Positions 46,087 through 54,507 of a DNA stretch of 64,000 nt are shown here, in pieces. The stretch spans positions 1 to 64,000 of the forward strand of contig JAZKBN010000038.1 in the NCBI GenBank assembly GCA_040388605.1. Reading direction: 5' to 3'. This DNA is from JAZKBN01 sp040388605 (lineage in GTDB: Bacteria; Bacteroidota; Bacteroidia; Cytophagales; Flexibacteraceae). The translations under genes were made by a program, and so were the position numbers. Every line of letters starts with the position of its first letter. Position 1 is the first letter of the stretch. The notes under the pieces were generated by a model, which was not told the origin of the DNA, searched no databases, and saw only the letters and a list, made by a program, of their open reading frames with translations.

Positions 46087-46746
46087 ATGCGTAAATCAAT
46101 AAAAACCGGCATTCTGGTAGCTGTGCTCCTGGTGCCGGTTTTTTTAGTGTTTGGCCTCAAGTTTTTCGGCAGGAACCACTATGAGCTTCGCCGGATGCCG
46201 AATAAGGAAAAATTCCTGACCGGTGAAGACGGTAGTATTAAGTCGATACCGGCATTCAGCCTGACCGACCAGGATGGTAAGACTTTCACTCAGGAACAGC
46301 TTAAAGGCAAGGTAGTGATTGCTGATTTTATTTTTAGCCGCTGTGAAACCATTTGTCCGAAAATGACTCATGAGCTTACGCGCCTCCAGGAAACATTTGC
46401 CGGTAATAAAGATGTTATTATTATATCCCACACCGTTGATCCTGAATTCGACAGTGCAGCAGTTTTAAATAGCTATGCCGCCCAATATGGCGCAAAGTAC
46501 GGCCAATGGTATTTCCTTACCGGTCCCAAACCTGTAATTTATGGCCTTGCCAGGGATGGGTATTTTCTGCCTGTCGGGAAAGGTGATGGTGGTGAAACCG
46601 ATTTCATCCACAGCGACAAAGTGGTTTTGGCTGATAAAAAAGGCCGTATTCGCGGCTTCTATAACGGTACCGACCCTGTAATGGTAGATACCCTTATTCT
46701 TGAAACACGCATATTACTACAGGAGCAGGATAACAACGGTGAATAA
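46087..46746 (+). CDS. Sco1/SenC-family copper chaperone
   Basis: 219 aa. An N-terminal membrane anchor (TGILVAVLLVPVFLVFGL) precedes a thioredoxin-like domain. The copper ligands are FSRCETICPKMTHEL (CxxxC) and the distal histidine in TDFIHSDKVVLAD. Sco proteins deliver copper to the CuA centre of CoxB or reduce its cysteines. The position among the oxidase genes supports that partner. Confidence 0.94.
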   Translation: MRKSIKTGILVAVLLVPVFLVFGLKFFGRNHYELRRMPNKEKFLTGEDGSIKSIPAFSLTDQDGKTFTQEQLKGKVVIADFIFSRCETICPKMTHELTRLQETFAGNKDVIIISHTVDPEFDSAAVLNSYAAQYGAKYGQWYFLTGPKPVIYGLARDGYFLPVGKGDGGETDFIHSDKVVLADKKGRIRGFYNGTDPVMVDTLILETRILLQEQDNNGE

Positions 46747-46781
46747 CCTTGGCATCTGCCTGCTAAAGCACAAACAGAAAT

Positions 46782-47375
46782 ATGAGTAACTCTATTGAAA
46801 TACAAAAGAACGACGGTAAATGGCTCACCATTATTACCATATTAGGTATAGCAATACCTGTTGTTGTAGCTGTATTATTATTCCTTCCCCAAACCGGCAA
46901 GCTCGGTGATCTTGATTTCTCCTTCCTGCCTCATTTAAACGCTGTTTTAAATACGGCTACAGCATTCGCGCTGGCAGTAGGTTATTACTTCATCAAATCG
47001 GGGCAGCGCAATGCTCACCGGAGCTCAATGCTTATAGCATTCGGTTTAGGCAGCATTTTTTTAGTAAGCTATGTATTGTATCACTTCCAGGTAGCTGCAA
47101 CCAAATTTGGTGACCTGAACCATGATCATTTAATAAGCGATGCCGAAGCAAGCGCCGCAGGCGGCTTAAGAATACTCTATTACATAATTCTGTTCAGCCA
47201 TATTATTTTAGCTGCAACCATTGTACCCTTGGTTCTGCTGAGCATTTATTACGGCCTGAGCCGCCAGTTTGAAAAGCATACCCGCATCAGTACCTGGACA
47301 TTCCCGCTTTGGCTGTATGTATCGGTTACCGGGGTAATTGTTTACCTCATGATTAGTCCGTATTACTTAAATTAG
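46782..47375 (+). CDS. DUF420-family membrane protein
   Basis: 197 aa with five helices. The family pattern LDFSFLPHLNAVLNTATAFALAVGYYFIKSGQRNAHR (about residues 45-82) and YYIILFSHIILAATIVPLVLL is clear. DUF420 proteins (CtaM/YozB relatives) are needed for heme-copper oxidase maturation in Bacillus and Staphylococcus, so an oxidase assembly role is the likely one. It sits between sco and a small cysteine-containing membrane protein with tight spacing. Confidence 0.92.
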   Translation: MSNSIEIQKNDGKWLTIITILGIAIPVVVAVLLFLPQTGKLGDLDFSFLPHLNAVLNTATAFALAVGYYFIKSGQRNAHRSSMLIAFGLGSIFLVSYVLYHFQVAATKFGDLNHDHLISDAEASAAGGLRILYYIILFSHIILAATIVPLVLLSIYYGLSRQFEKHTRISTWTFPLWLYVSVTGVIVYLMISPYYLN

Positions 47376-47382
47376 TAAGACT

Positions 47383-47724
47383 ATGAAAGGAATTGGTCAG
47401 CCTCCTGTTAATTACTTTTCCTGCAGCATTAAGCCTTGGATGCTTGTTGCTGCCCTCCTGGTTGTTTTTTTAATACTTATTTCAACAGAGCCTGTATCGG
47501 CACAATGTGCTATGTGCAGGGCCTCGGTAGAAACAAATGCCAATAACGGCAATACCAGGACGGCTGCCGGCTTAAACAAAGGCATACTCTACCTGATGGC
47601 AATGCCTTATATGATTTTTGCTTTCTTAGGGTACATGTGGTATTCCAAAAGCCGTAAAAATAAACTTGTACAAGATGAACTCAGGGAAAGAAAAATCAGC
47701 AATAGCCGCGGTCGCGAATCTTAA
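47383..47724 (+). CDS. Small membrane protein with a CAMCRA motif, oxidase-locus associated
   Basis: 113 aa. A helix at about 20-41 ends with PVSAQCAMCRASVE, a CxxC pair just outside the membrane; NNGNTRTAAGLNKGILYL and a second helix (YLMAMPYMIFAFLGYMWY) follow. The CAMC..VE motif plus a hydrophobic tail recurs next to Bacteroidota oxidase genes in my experience. Function is unknown; metal or thiol chemistry in oxidase assembly would be plausible. It starts 8 bp after the DUF420 gene and overlaps the DUF983 gene. Confidence 0.82.
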   Translation: MKGIGQPPVNYFSCSIKPWMLVAALLVVFLILISTEPVSAQCAMCRASVETNANNGNTRTAAGLNKGILYLMAMPYMIFAFLGYMWYSKSRKNKLVQDELRERKISNSRGRES

Positions 47725-48109
47725 ATGCCCAAGGTGCAGGCAAGGTAAAATATTCGAATATTCCGGAATCCTTGGCTGGCTTCCCGGTCGTTTCGATAAG
47801 ATGAACCCTACCTGTGAATCCTGTAGTTTAAGATTCCAGGTTGAACCCGGATTTTTTTACGGGGCAATGTATGTGAGCTATGGTTTTGGTGTAGGTGCGG
47901 TTGCCGCAGTTTGGATAGGCTTAAATTTTTTAGCCAATGATCCTCCCCTCTGGATTTATATGTTGGCAGTTGCCGCTGTGGTGCTCCTGAGTGTCCCTTT
48001 TTCTTACAGGTATGCAAGGGCGCTTTACCTCTTTTGGTTCGGAGGAGTAAGCTACGATGCTGATGCCCCTGAAAAATTCCATAAACACCGGCTGCATAAT
48101 CATGCATAA
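47675..48109 (+). CDS. DUF983-family protein
   Basis: 144 aa from the ATG at 47675, which overlaps the previous gene by 50 bp; a TTG three codons upstream is also open. An N-terminal zinc-ribbon-like part (LKCPRCRQGKIFEY and NPTCESCSLRF, four cysteines as two CxxC pairs) leads into two or three helices (GAMYVSYGFGVGAVAAVWIG, WIYMLAVAAVVLLSVPFSYRYAR). DUF983 proteins are common in Bacteroidota and alphaproteobacterial oxidase regions; the role is unestablished. Confidence 0.9.
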   Translation: MNSGKEKSAIAAVANLKCPRCRQGKIFEYSGILGWLPGRFDKMNPTCESCSLRFQVEPGFFYGAMYVSYGFGVGAVAAVWIGLNFLANDPPLWIYMLAVAAVVLLSVPFSYRYARALYLFWFGGVSYDADAPEKFHKHRLHNHA

Positions 48110-48122
48110 TCAGGTATAGCAA

Positions 48123-48980
48123 TTGAATCTTATCAGGAGTCTCCAATATCTCTCTTTTGATGTGGCTGTTGGGGCCTGTGCGGGCATGTATGCTGTTTGT
48201 AAGGCCACCGACCGGGCAGGGGTTTCAATCGCTCATTATGCGGCTATGATGGCTGCTGTTTTGTTTATTTATACAGCAGATCACTTCAGCGATGCAGCAA
48301 AGCTGACACCGGAGCAATTGCAGGAAGAAAGACGAATATTTTTTAAACGGAACAGGCCTGCATTAAAATACCTGCTTGCACTTTGCTCCTTTACCCTGAT
48401 AGCTACACTTTTCTTTCTGCCCGCTGAAACCCTTTATTTTGGCATAGCTACAGGGGCAGCGTCTGTAGTCTACCTGATTTCAGCCGGCCTGGCACAAAAC
48501 AAAAAGCAGGAAAAGACCATATTAACCCGGCCTAAAATTTATAAGGAACCTGTTATTGCCTTGCTGTACAGCCTGGTTATTTGCGGCATTGTTCACCCCG
48601 AAACTTTACTTGAATTGCCCGGTTGCTTAATTTTTATATGTTATGCCGGTATTGCCATGCAAAATCTGTTAATAATCAGCATGTTTGAAATGGAGCAGGA
48701 TAAAAAGTCAGGCTTTCTTAATTTGGTTTCCGCAATTGGAACGGGGCATGCTGTTCACCTAATCTATGGATTAGGTGTTGTTGTTATATTAACCGGCGCC
48801 GCAGGTTTCCTAATATCAGTCTCATTTGTTGCCCGGTTTTTTGCGCTTGTAATTATTGCTATGTCGATGTGGCTGTGCGGTATAATGCTTGGCCGAAGAA
48901 GCAGGTTAATACATACCGGAGCTTACAGGGGTCTGGCAGAATCAGTTTTTTTGTTTCCTGTCCTGCTTGTTTTTGCTTAA
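48123..48980 (+). CDS. UbiA-like integral membrane protein of unknown substrate
   Basis: 285 aa from a TTG start, 13 bp after the DUF983 gene, with about eight or nine helices. The segment YTADHFSDAAKLTPEQL, then RRIFFKRNRPALKYLLAL, has the spacing of the first aspartate-rich motif of UbiA-type prenyltransferases (compare N/DxxxDxxxD). A second region (FEMEQDKKSGFLN) resembles the second motif position. The motifs are degenerate, so it may be an enzyme with an unusual substrate or an inactive relative. It is the last gene of the co-directional respiratory run. Confidence 0.75.
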   Translation: MNLIRSLQYLSFDVAVGACAGMYAVCKATDRAGVSIAHYAAMMAAVLFIYTADHFSDAAKLTPEQLQEERRIFFKRNRPALKYLLALCSFTLIATLFFLPAETLYFGIATGAASVVYLISAGLAQNKKQEKTILTRPKIYKEPVIALLYSLVICGIVHPETLLELPGCLIFICYAGIAMQNLLIISMFEMEQDKKSGFLNLVSAIGTGHAVHLIYGLGVVVILTGAAGFLISVSFVARFFALVIIAMSMWLCGIMLGRRSRLIHTGAYRGLAESVFLFPVLLVFA

Positions 48981-49160
48981 AAAAAGAAATTAAGTCTTAA
49001 CGGCATTGCAAGAGGCTAAATGCCTTGTTTAGGCCGGAATAAAAAACTGGCGCAGCAAAGCATGGAAACAACAGCAGATAGAAGAAATCGGAATCAGTCC
49101 TGTGCTTACAATGCTATGCTGAAACGGAGAATATTTGCTTAAGAAGGCAGATTGCTGCTA

Positions 49161-49568
49161 TTACTTAAACATGCTTTTTATACTGCCCCATGATTTTTGG
49201 GCGGCAGTGGGGGCATTAGCTGTATGGGTAAAAAGATCTTCATAACCTGAAGCGGTTTTATAGTGCAGCTTGTATTCCAATTCACCGCCTGACTCAACCG
49301 ATTTATAAATTTCAGAGTCAACATAAGAGTAGTTACCGAAATTATTGGCATTGGCCGGAATTACAGCTATGCGGGTAAAAATTACATCGCCGGCCCTTTT
49401 CCTGCTCAGTTCAAAATTGGTAACATCATCAGAATCAACCTGCCAGTCAACACGAATGCTGCCGCTTACCTGGTAAACTGCTGAAAATGTGTTAAGGCCT
49501 ACTGTAAATGAACTTAAAAGCAGCATGGCTGCAAAAACGGGAAGATAAATAAAAGTAAATTTCTTCAT
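49161..49568 (-). CDS. Hypothetical exported protein, fibronectin III-like fold possible
   Basis: 135 aa with a signal peptide (FIYLPVFAAMLLLSSFTV). The mature part has a pattern reminiscent of a fibronectin type III module (VDWQVDSDDVTNFELSRKR, then YSYVDSEIY and LEYKLHYKTASGYEDL). Function is unknown. It is convergent with the UbiA-like gene. No close operon partner. Confidence 0.65.
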   Translation of the reverse strand: MKKFTFIYLPVFAAMLLLSSFTVGLNTFSAVYQVSGSIRVDWQVDSDDVTNFELSRKRAGDVIFTRIAVIPANANNFGNYSYVDSEIYKSVESGGELEYKLHYKTASGYEDLFTHTANAPTAAQKSWGSIKSMFK

Positions 49569-49848
49569 TGCTTTGGTGGCTTAATCGGCACATCCACTGG
49601 TTTATTGCCGGAAATGAACTGGTTTAATACTTTTCCTTTAAGCCGGGGCTAATTTGCCCACATGTCTCAAGGAAATTATCTTATTTCCGTACTTAGCTCC
49701 GCAAATATGGCGAAAATCGGAACAGAAATCAAGAGACGGTAATATTTCAATTGAAGAATCAGGAACCTGCTGCTATATTGCAGCTACCCTTTGTTTTATT
49801 CCTGATATGGAATGTGAAACATCAGGGCCTTAATTCTGTTTTATCTAC

Positions 49849-50367
49849 ATGCAAGACACTGAAATTGTAAACAAGGTTGCACGAAGTTCCCTTATTTCTT
49901 TTGATTTGGAAACCATATTCCCTGAAGGCGAACGTATAGTGCTCGACATAGCACCGCAGCTGTATATGGGTTTGCTGCTACGCGAGAAAGATTTCAGGGA
50001 ATTTATTAAGGTACATGACTGGAACTTTTATAGCGGCAAAAATGTGGCTGTTATTTGTTCTGCAGATGCCATTGTTCCGGTTTGGGCCTACATGCTTATA
50101 GCAGCCCAATTAGAACCCTATGCGGCTTATTTCGTCTTCGGGAATGAAGATGCATTGGAGCAGGCACTTTGGCAAAGAGCCATTGCCGGAATCAATGCCG
50201 GAGATTATGCAGATGCCAAAATAGTAATTAAAGGATGCAGCGATAAGCCCGTTCCGGTTTTTGCCTATACCGATATTTGCCGGGTTTTACGCCCCGTTGC
50301 TTCTTCAATTATGTATGGCGAACCATGCAGCACGGTTCCTGTTTTCAAAAAACAAAAACAAGCATGA
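49849..50367 (+). CDS. DUF2480-family protein
   Basis: 172 aa. The pattern EIVNKVARSSLISFDLETIFPEGERIVLDI and LREKDFREFIKVHDW, then VAVICSADAIVPVWAYMLIA, matches DUF2480, a family I know only from Bacteroidota. No signal peptide, so cytoplasmic. Function is unknown. Its stop overlaps the next gene by 4 bp (ATGA). Confidence 0.88.
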   Translation: MQDTEIVNKVARSSLISFDLETIFPEGERIVLDIAPQLYMGLLLREKDFREFIKVHDWNFYSGKNVAVICSADAIVPVWAYMLIAAQLEPYAAYFVFGNEDALEQALWQRAIAGINAGDYADAKIVIKGCSDKPVPVFAYTDICRVLRPVASSIMYGEPCSTVPVFKKQKQA

Positions 50368-50612
50368 CAGACGAAGAGTACGATTTGCTCGATGAGCTAT
50401 ATTTTGTTATTGATTTCGTATTGCTGAAGCGAGCAACAGGCCTGGATGACAAAGTGTTGATCGAAAGGTTACAAAACCTGGTTGAAAAAGGTTGGGTACG
50501 TGCTTTTGTATCTCCCGGCGGTGCAGATGCTGAAAACCCTGATTCCGTTATTTACCCAAGCCTTTATTATTTAGCAAGCAAGGATGGTTTGTTAGCCCAT
50601 ACCGGCTTATAA
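50364..50612 (+). CDS. Small hypothetical protein coupled to the DUF2480 gene
   Basis: 82 aa from the ATG at 50364, which overlaps the DUF2480 stop (ATGA); the longer upstream frame is only an overlap with DUF2480. Composition is acidic with a short helix-turn pattern (DEEYDLLDELYFVIDFVLLKR, GLDDKVLIERLQNLVEKGWV) that resembles a small winged-helix-like fold. No function known. Confidence 0.8.
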   Translation: MTDEEYDLLDELYFVIDFVLLKRATGLDDKVLIERLQNLVEKGWVRAFVSPGGADAENPDSVIYPSLYYLASKDGLLAHTGL

Positions 50613-50621
50613 GCCATCCTG

Positions 50622-51716
50622 TTATAATCCGGGCCTTCCTGAAACTTCATTTTCTTTTGCTTCCGTAATTGAAGGCTCTGCTTTAGCTTTCCTAAGTCGA
50701 AAAGAGAAAGAGGTTCCTTTGCCCAGCTTGCTGTTTACTGTTATTTTGCTTTCATGTGCCTCAACAATGTGCTTAACAATGGCAAGGCCAAGCCCAACCC
50801 CGCCCATGTTTTTATTCCTGCTTTTTTCCACCCTGTAAAAGCGTTCAAAAATGCGTTTCAGGTGTTCACCGGCAATGCCCGGACCATCATCTCGCACGCT
50901 TAGGTTTACAAATTCTTTTTCTGCATCAAGGCTAATGGTTATACGGCCGTTGTCGTTTCCATATTTAATGGCGTTTTCAACAAGGTTGTTTAATACCTGC
51001 CTGATCCTCATTGGGTCGGCCAGCACGAAAATGGGCCTGTCGGGCCGGCTTTCAAATTTTAATATCGTATTTCTTTTAGCAGCCCTGTCTTCCAGCTGCT
51101 CAAATACATCATTCACAAGGCTTCTTACTTCAACCCTAATTGGGCGCATGTTAATGGCGCCTAGTTCAAGCTGGCTTAAGGTATCTAGCTCTTCTAAAAG
51201 CTCTTTCAGGCCATCAAGGCTTTTAGATGCTTTTTTCAGGAATTTATCTCTTACCTCGGGGTCGTCTACAGCACCGTCAATGAGGGTATCAATAAAGCCC
51301 TGGGCTGCAAAAACCGGTGTTTTTAATTCATGCCCCACATCTGCCAGGAATTCGCGCCTGTAGGTTTCCAAAGATTTAAGCTCGTCTATCTCTTCCTCTT
51401 TCCTGGAAGCAAATTTCACCATTTGGTCGCCTAAGCGGTTAATCGGGCGAAAGCTGTACTTTTTAAAGGTGCGCTTTATTTCTTTATAATCTTTTTTCTT
51501 CATGCGCTCAACCATGCTGTAAAGGCGGTTAAGCTCCCTGAAAATAAGAAATTCAAGAGTAATGTAAATTGAAAGCGCTGCTACAGAATACACAACAACG
51601 AATGAAAAAAACAAAGCGGCAGGCTGCATTTTGGTTACCATACCCAGGAAAAGCATGGTTATTCCGCCTGTAACCAGGCCCAGTACAGCAGCAACAGCTC
51701 TTGAATTTAACAGCAT
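50622..51716 (-). CDS. PhoR-like membrane sensor histidine kinase
   Basis: 364 aa. Two N-terminal helices (about 6-28 and 32-55) with almost no periplasmic loop, then a HAMP-like linker (RLYSMVERMKKKDYKEI). The dimerisation box is FLADVGHELKTPVFAAQGFIDTL and the ATP-binding domain has NLVENAIKYG, SVRDDGPGIAG and GVGLGLAIVKHIVEAH. The partner regulator lies 205 bp upstream on the same strand. The negligible sensing domain suggests it senses within the membrane or through a partner, as in PhoR-PhoB control by phosphate transport; phosphate itself is not shown by context. Confidence 0.93.
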   Translation of the reverse strand: MLLNSRAVAAVLGLVTGGITMLFLGMVTKMQPAALFFSFVVVYSVAALSIYITLEFLIFRELNRLYSMVERMKKKDYKEIKRTFKKYSFRPINRLGDQMVKFASRKEEEIDELKSLETYRREFLADVGHELKTPVFAAQGFIDTLIDGAVDDPEVRDKFLKKASKSLDGLKELLEELDTLSQLELGAINMRPIRVEVRSLVNDVFEQLEDRAAKRNTILKFESRPDRPIFVLADPMRIRQVLNNLVENAIKYGNDNGRITISLDAEKEFVNLSVRDDGPGIAGEHLKRIFERFYRVEKSRNKNMGGVGLGLAIVKHIVEAHESKITVNSKLGKGTSFSFRLRKAKAEPSITEAKENEVSGRPGL

Positions 51717-51921
51717 TTTGTAATGTATTTTACGTCTGAAATTGAAGATACTGAAAAGCTGCCGGATTACAAACAGTTTTGCTGCAGGGCTTTAAATTTT
51801 TCATATAGTTCTGCCGTGGCATAGGCTGAATGTTAAATTTAATTATAGCCTGTTTCTGAAAAAAAACGAAATTCCCGGAAGTTTAGTATTTGCCTTAATT
51901 GCCGGGAGAACTGTACAGGTA

Positions 51922-52629
51922 TTATTCTGTTAAAGTTTCTGATTCCTCGAATTTGTAGCCTACACCTTTAACAGTTGTAATATAGCCTTCGCCAATTTTT
52001 TCACGCACTTTGCGCACGTGTACGTCTACTGTGCGGGCCAAAACATAAACATCGGTACCCCAAATGTTTTGAAGCAACTCATCCCTGCTGAAAACCCGGT
52101 TGGGGTTGCGGGCCAGGAAACTAAGCAGCTCAAACTCTTTTTTAGGCAATACCGCCTGCTGACCGTTTACAGTTACAGTAAAGGAAGTACGGTCTATAAT
52201 AAGGTTTGGGAAAGTAAGCCTGTCGGTATCTGCCTCGGGGGTCATTCTGCGAAAAAAAGCCGAAATTCGGCTGAGCAGGGCCCTTGGCTTTATGGGCTTA
52301 TTTATGAAATCATTGGCGCCTGCTTCAAATGCAGCCACCTCGCTGTATTCTTCAGATCTTGCCGTAAGAAAAATGATGAAGGCTTCTTTAAGGGCCGGCA
52401 GCTCGCGCATACGTCGGCATGTTTCCACGCCATCCATAAAGGGCATCATAATATCAAGCAAAATCAGCTGCGGACGAAATTCGCGGGCTATTTCAAGCGC
52501 TTTGCGGCCGTTTTCTGCCGTTCTCACTTCGTAACCTTCCCGAACAAGGTTATACTGCAGCATTTCAAGTATATCCGGTTCATCGTCGGCAATAAGCACT
52601 TTTTGTGCAGCCTTGGCTGTTCGTGTCAT
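51922..52629 (-). CDS. PhoB/OmpR-family response regulator
   Basis: 235 aa from the ATG at 52629 (another ATG seven codons upstream). The receiver domain has KVLIADDEPDILEMLQYNL and LILLDIMMPFMDGVETCRRM with the phosphoacceptor aspartate, plus FLTARSEEYSEVAAFEAGANDFINKPIKPR. The C-terminal winged helix has LPKKEFELLSFLARNPNRVFSRDELLQNIWG and VDVHVRKVREKIG. It controls transcription with the kinase encoded downstream. 62 bp after the TlpA-like gene, so the three may be cotranscribed. Confidence 0.95.
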   Translation of the reverse strand: MTRTAKAAQKVLIADDEPDILEMLQYNLVREGYEVRTAENGRKALEIAREFRPQLILLDIMMPFMDGVETCRRMRELPALKEAFIIFLTARSEEYSEVAAFEAGANDFINKPIKPRALLSRISAFFRRMTPEADTDRLTFPNLIIDRTSFTVTVNGQQAVLPKKEFELLSFLARNPNRVFSRDELLQNIWGTDVYVLARTVDVHVRKVREKIGEGYITTVKGVGYKFEESETLTE

Positions 52630-52691
52630 AGGGTTATTTTGCAGCATCAAATGCCCGGACTCGAAAAGGGCAGGGTATTAACCTGCCGAAA

Positions 52692-54068
52692 TCAGTTAGC
52701 GTCGAGCACCTGGCTAAGCTTCATTTCAAGCTCTGCGCCGCGTAAGTTTTTACCGATTATTTTGCCGTCTTTCCCAACAAGGAAAGTGGCAGGAATACTG
52801 TTAACTTTATATTGCTGAGCGCCGGCACTCTGCCATCCTTTCAGATCGCTGATGTGGTTAGGCCATTTCAGCCCGTCTTTTTCTATAGCTGCAAGCCATT
52901 TGTCGCGGTTATTATCAAGCGACACGCTCAGAACTGTGAAGCCTTTGCTTTTGTATTTATCATAAGCACGCACCACGTTGGGGTTTTCCATGCGGCACGG
53001 GCCGCACCATGAAGCCCAGAAATCTATCAGAACAACCTGGCCCTTAAGTGCCGAAAGTGAAAAAGATTTTCCCTCGCGGTCGTTCAGTGTAATATCAGGA
53101 GCAGATTCGCCAAGCTCAGGTGAAGGAGGCGGAAATGAAGCCAACAGGTTTTTTGCCCTTGCTGATTTCGGAAATTCAGCAGCATATCTTTTAGCCATTT
53201 TGTAAGCAACTCCTGATTCAAATTGCTTAAATAAATCAATGAGGCTAATGAGCATCAGCTCACGGCTTTGGGTTTTTTCAGGCGGCATGTTGGCAAGCTC
53301 TTCAGAAGCCTTCATGTACTCATCCAGGTTTTCCGAAACAAATTTTTGGAAAAAGGTGCTTACTTTATCGGCATACATGCTGCCGCGCAACATTTCATCG
53401 TTATTGAAATCCTCTTTTTTCCAATAGTTTTTTCGGTTGGTTTCAGGGTGAATGGCCAGGAATTGGGCCATCTTACCCACAAAAAGCTTAGGATGGTCGC
53501 CGGCATAGCTCAGGTTAAAAACATCTAATGACCTGAGTGTACTGTCAAACTTACCTTTCAGGCGATTCATAGAAGCATCGAAGGCAGCAGGGTCTTTATC
53601 TCTGGCGGGCAGGCGTTGGGCCTGGCCCTGGAATTCCTGGAGCTTAACATTCATGTTCAGCTTAAACTGCTTATAAGCATTCCATGCGTCATTTTCGCGG
53701 CTGCCGCTTATATGTGCCGCGCTCAAATCGCTGACCCTTGAAGAAAGTTCAATATCTTCTTCACCTAAAACCAAGGTTATTTGATTGGCATCGGGCGTAA
53801 AGGCTAGCGTATATAAACCGCGGGGCCAGGTTTTATTTTTAAACTCGAATGCGCTGTTTTTTATTGCTGCGCTGTCGGTTTTAATAAGCTCGTTGCCAAA
53901 ATGCGTGTACAGGTAAATGAACGCCGGCGCACCTGCCGATTCCGTTAAAGTTCCTTTTAAAGAGCCTGCCAGGCTAAGGCCGGGTATAAACAATGCCGCG
54001 CCGCTAAGCGCAAAAGCCGCAGCAATTTTAAATATTGGGAAGGTGAAGTACCGGAGGTGCATGTTCAC
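52692..54068 (-). CDS. TlpA-like thioredoxin-family exported protein with N-terminal DUF4369-type domain
   Basis: 458 aa with a signal peptide (IAAAFALSGAALFIPGLSLA). An N-terminal beta domain (GSLKGTLTESAGAPAFIYLY, about 35-130) of the DUF4369 type is followed by a helical middle. The C-terminal redoxin domain starts at LGESAPDITLNDREGKSFSL with the active site FWASWCGPCRMENP (CGPC) and a cis-proline in VNSIPATFLVGKDGKI. It is a periplasmic thiol reductase; substrates are unknown. A -7 element lies upstream. Confidence 0.9.
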   Translation of the reverse strand: MNMHLRYFTFPIFKIAAAFALSGAALFIPGLSLAGSLKGTLTESAGAPAFIYLYTHFGNELIKTDSAAIKNSAFEFKNKTWPRGLYTLAFTPDANQITLVLGEEDIELSSRVSDLSAAHISGSRENDAWNAYKQFKLNMNVKLQEFQGQAQRLPARDKDPAAFDASMNRLKGKFDSTLRSLDVFNLSYAGDHPKLFVGKMAQFLAIHPETNRKNYWKKEDFNNDEMLRGSMYADKVSTFFQKFVSENLDEYMKASEELANMPPEKTQSRELMLISLIDLFKQFESGVAYKMAKRYAAEFPKSARAKNLLASFPPPSPELGESAPDITLNDREGKSFSLSALKGQVVLIDFWASWCGPCRMENPNVVRAYDKYKSKGFTVLSVSLDNNRDKWLAAIEKDGLKWPNHISDLKGWQSAGAQQYKVNSIPATFLVGKDGKIIGKNLRGAELEMKLSQVLDAN

Positions 54069-54507
54069 GATGTAAGGCTATGGAAAATTATCGGTCCGGG
54101 AAACAGAACAGACAGGATTTAACAAAAGTATAACTTTAATTTGATATTGCAGGTTTGTTGGTATGGCCTTAAGCAGGCAAAAGGTGTAATTTAATAAGCG
54201 GTATTAAACACATAAATTGTTTGAATATTTTGCACATATTAAAAGGTTTTTAATGTGTAATGTGTTGAAAAAGAATGTATTAAATTAATAATAGTGAAAT
54301 TAAGTTTTAAACCGGGATACATTGGTTGATTCAGGGCCGGGTTCATTTCAACAGAATCTTCCTGTTGCGGAACTGCAATTGCCTGCCTTTTGCAGCAATG
54401 TTCTGTTAATATTAAAATGTAATGGCATTTTGCCCTTATGCAATGTTAAGGCTGTTATTATTCACTATAAACGGGTTTCAGGGTGAAATAATATTATACC
54501 TGATATT
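54069..54507. other. Intergenic region upstream of the TlpA-like gene
   Basis: 439 bp, AT-rich. It holds a minus-strand -7 element (54123-54130) and an imperfect hairpin at 54233-54257 (CACAT..TAAAA arms with a 2-nt bulge). No protein or RNA gene seen. Confidence 0.5.
54123..54130 (-). promoter_or_regulatory. Bacteroidota -7 element of the TlpA-like gene
   Basis: On the minus strand TACTTTTG, matching TAnnTTTG, about 55 nt before the start at 54068. Confidence 0.45.

Noticed and set aside
52018..52818. 266-codon plus-strand frame over the response regulator
   Set aside because: Overlaps the PhoB-like gene and the TlpA gene end on the opposite strand, both with clear family motifs.
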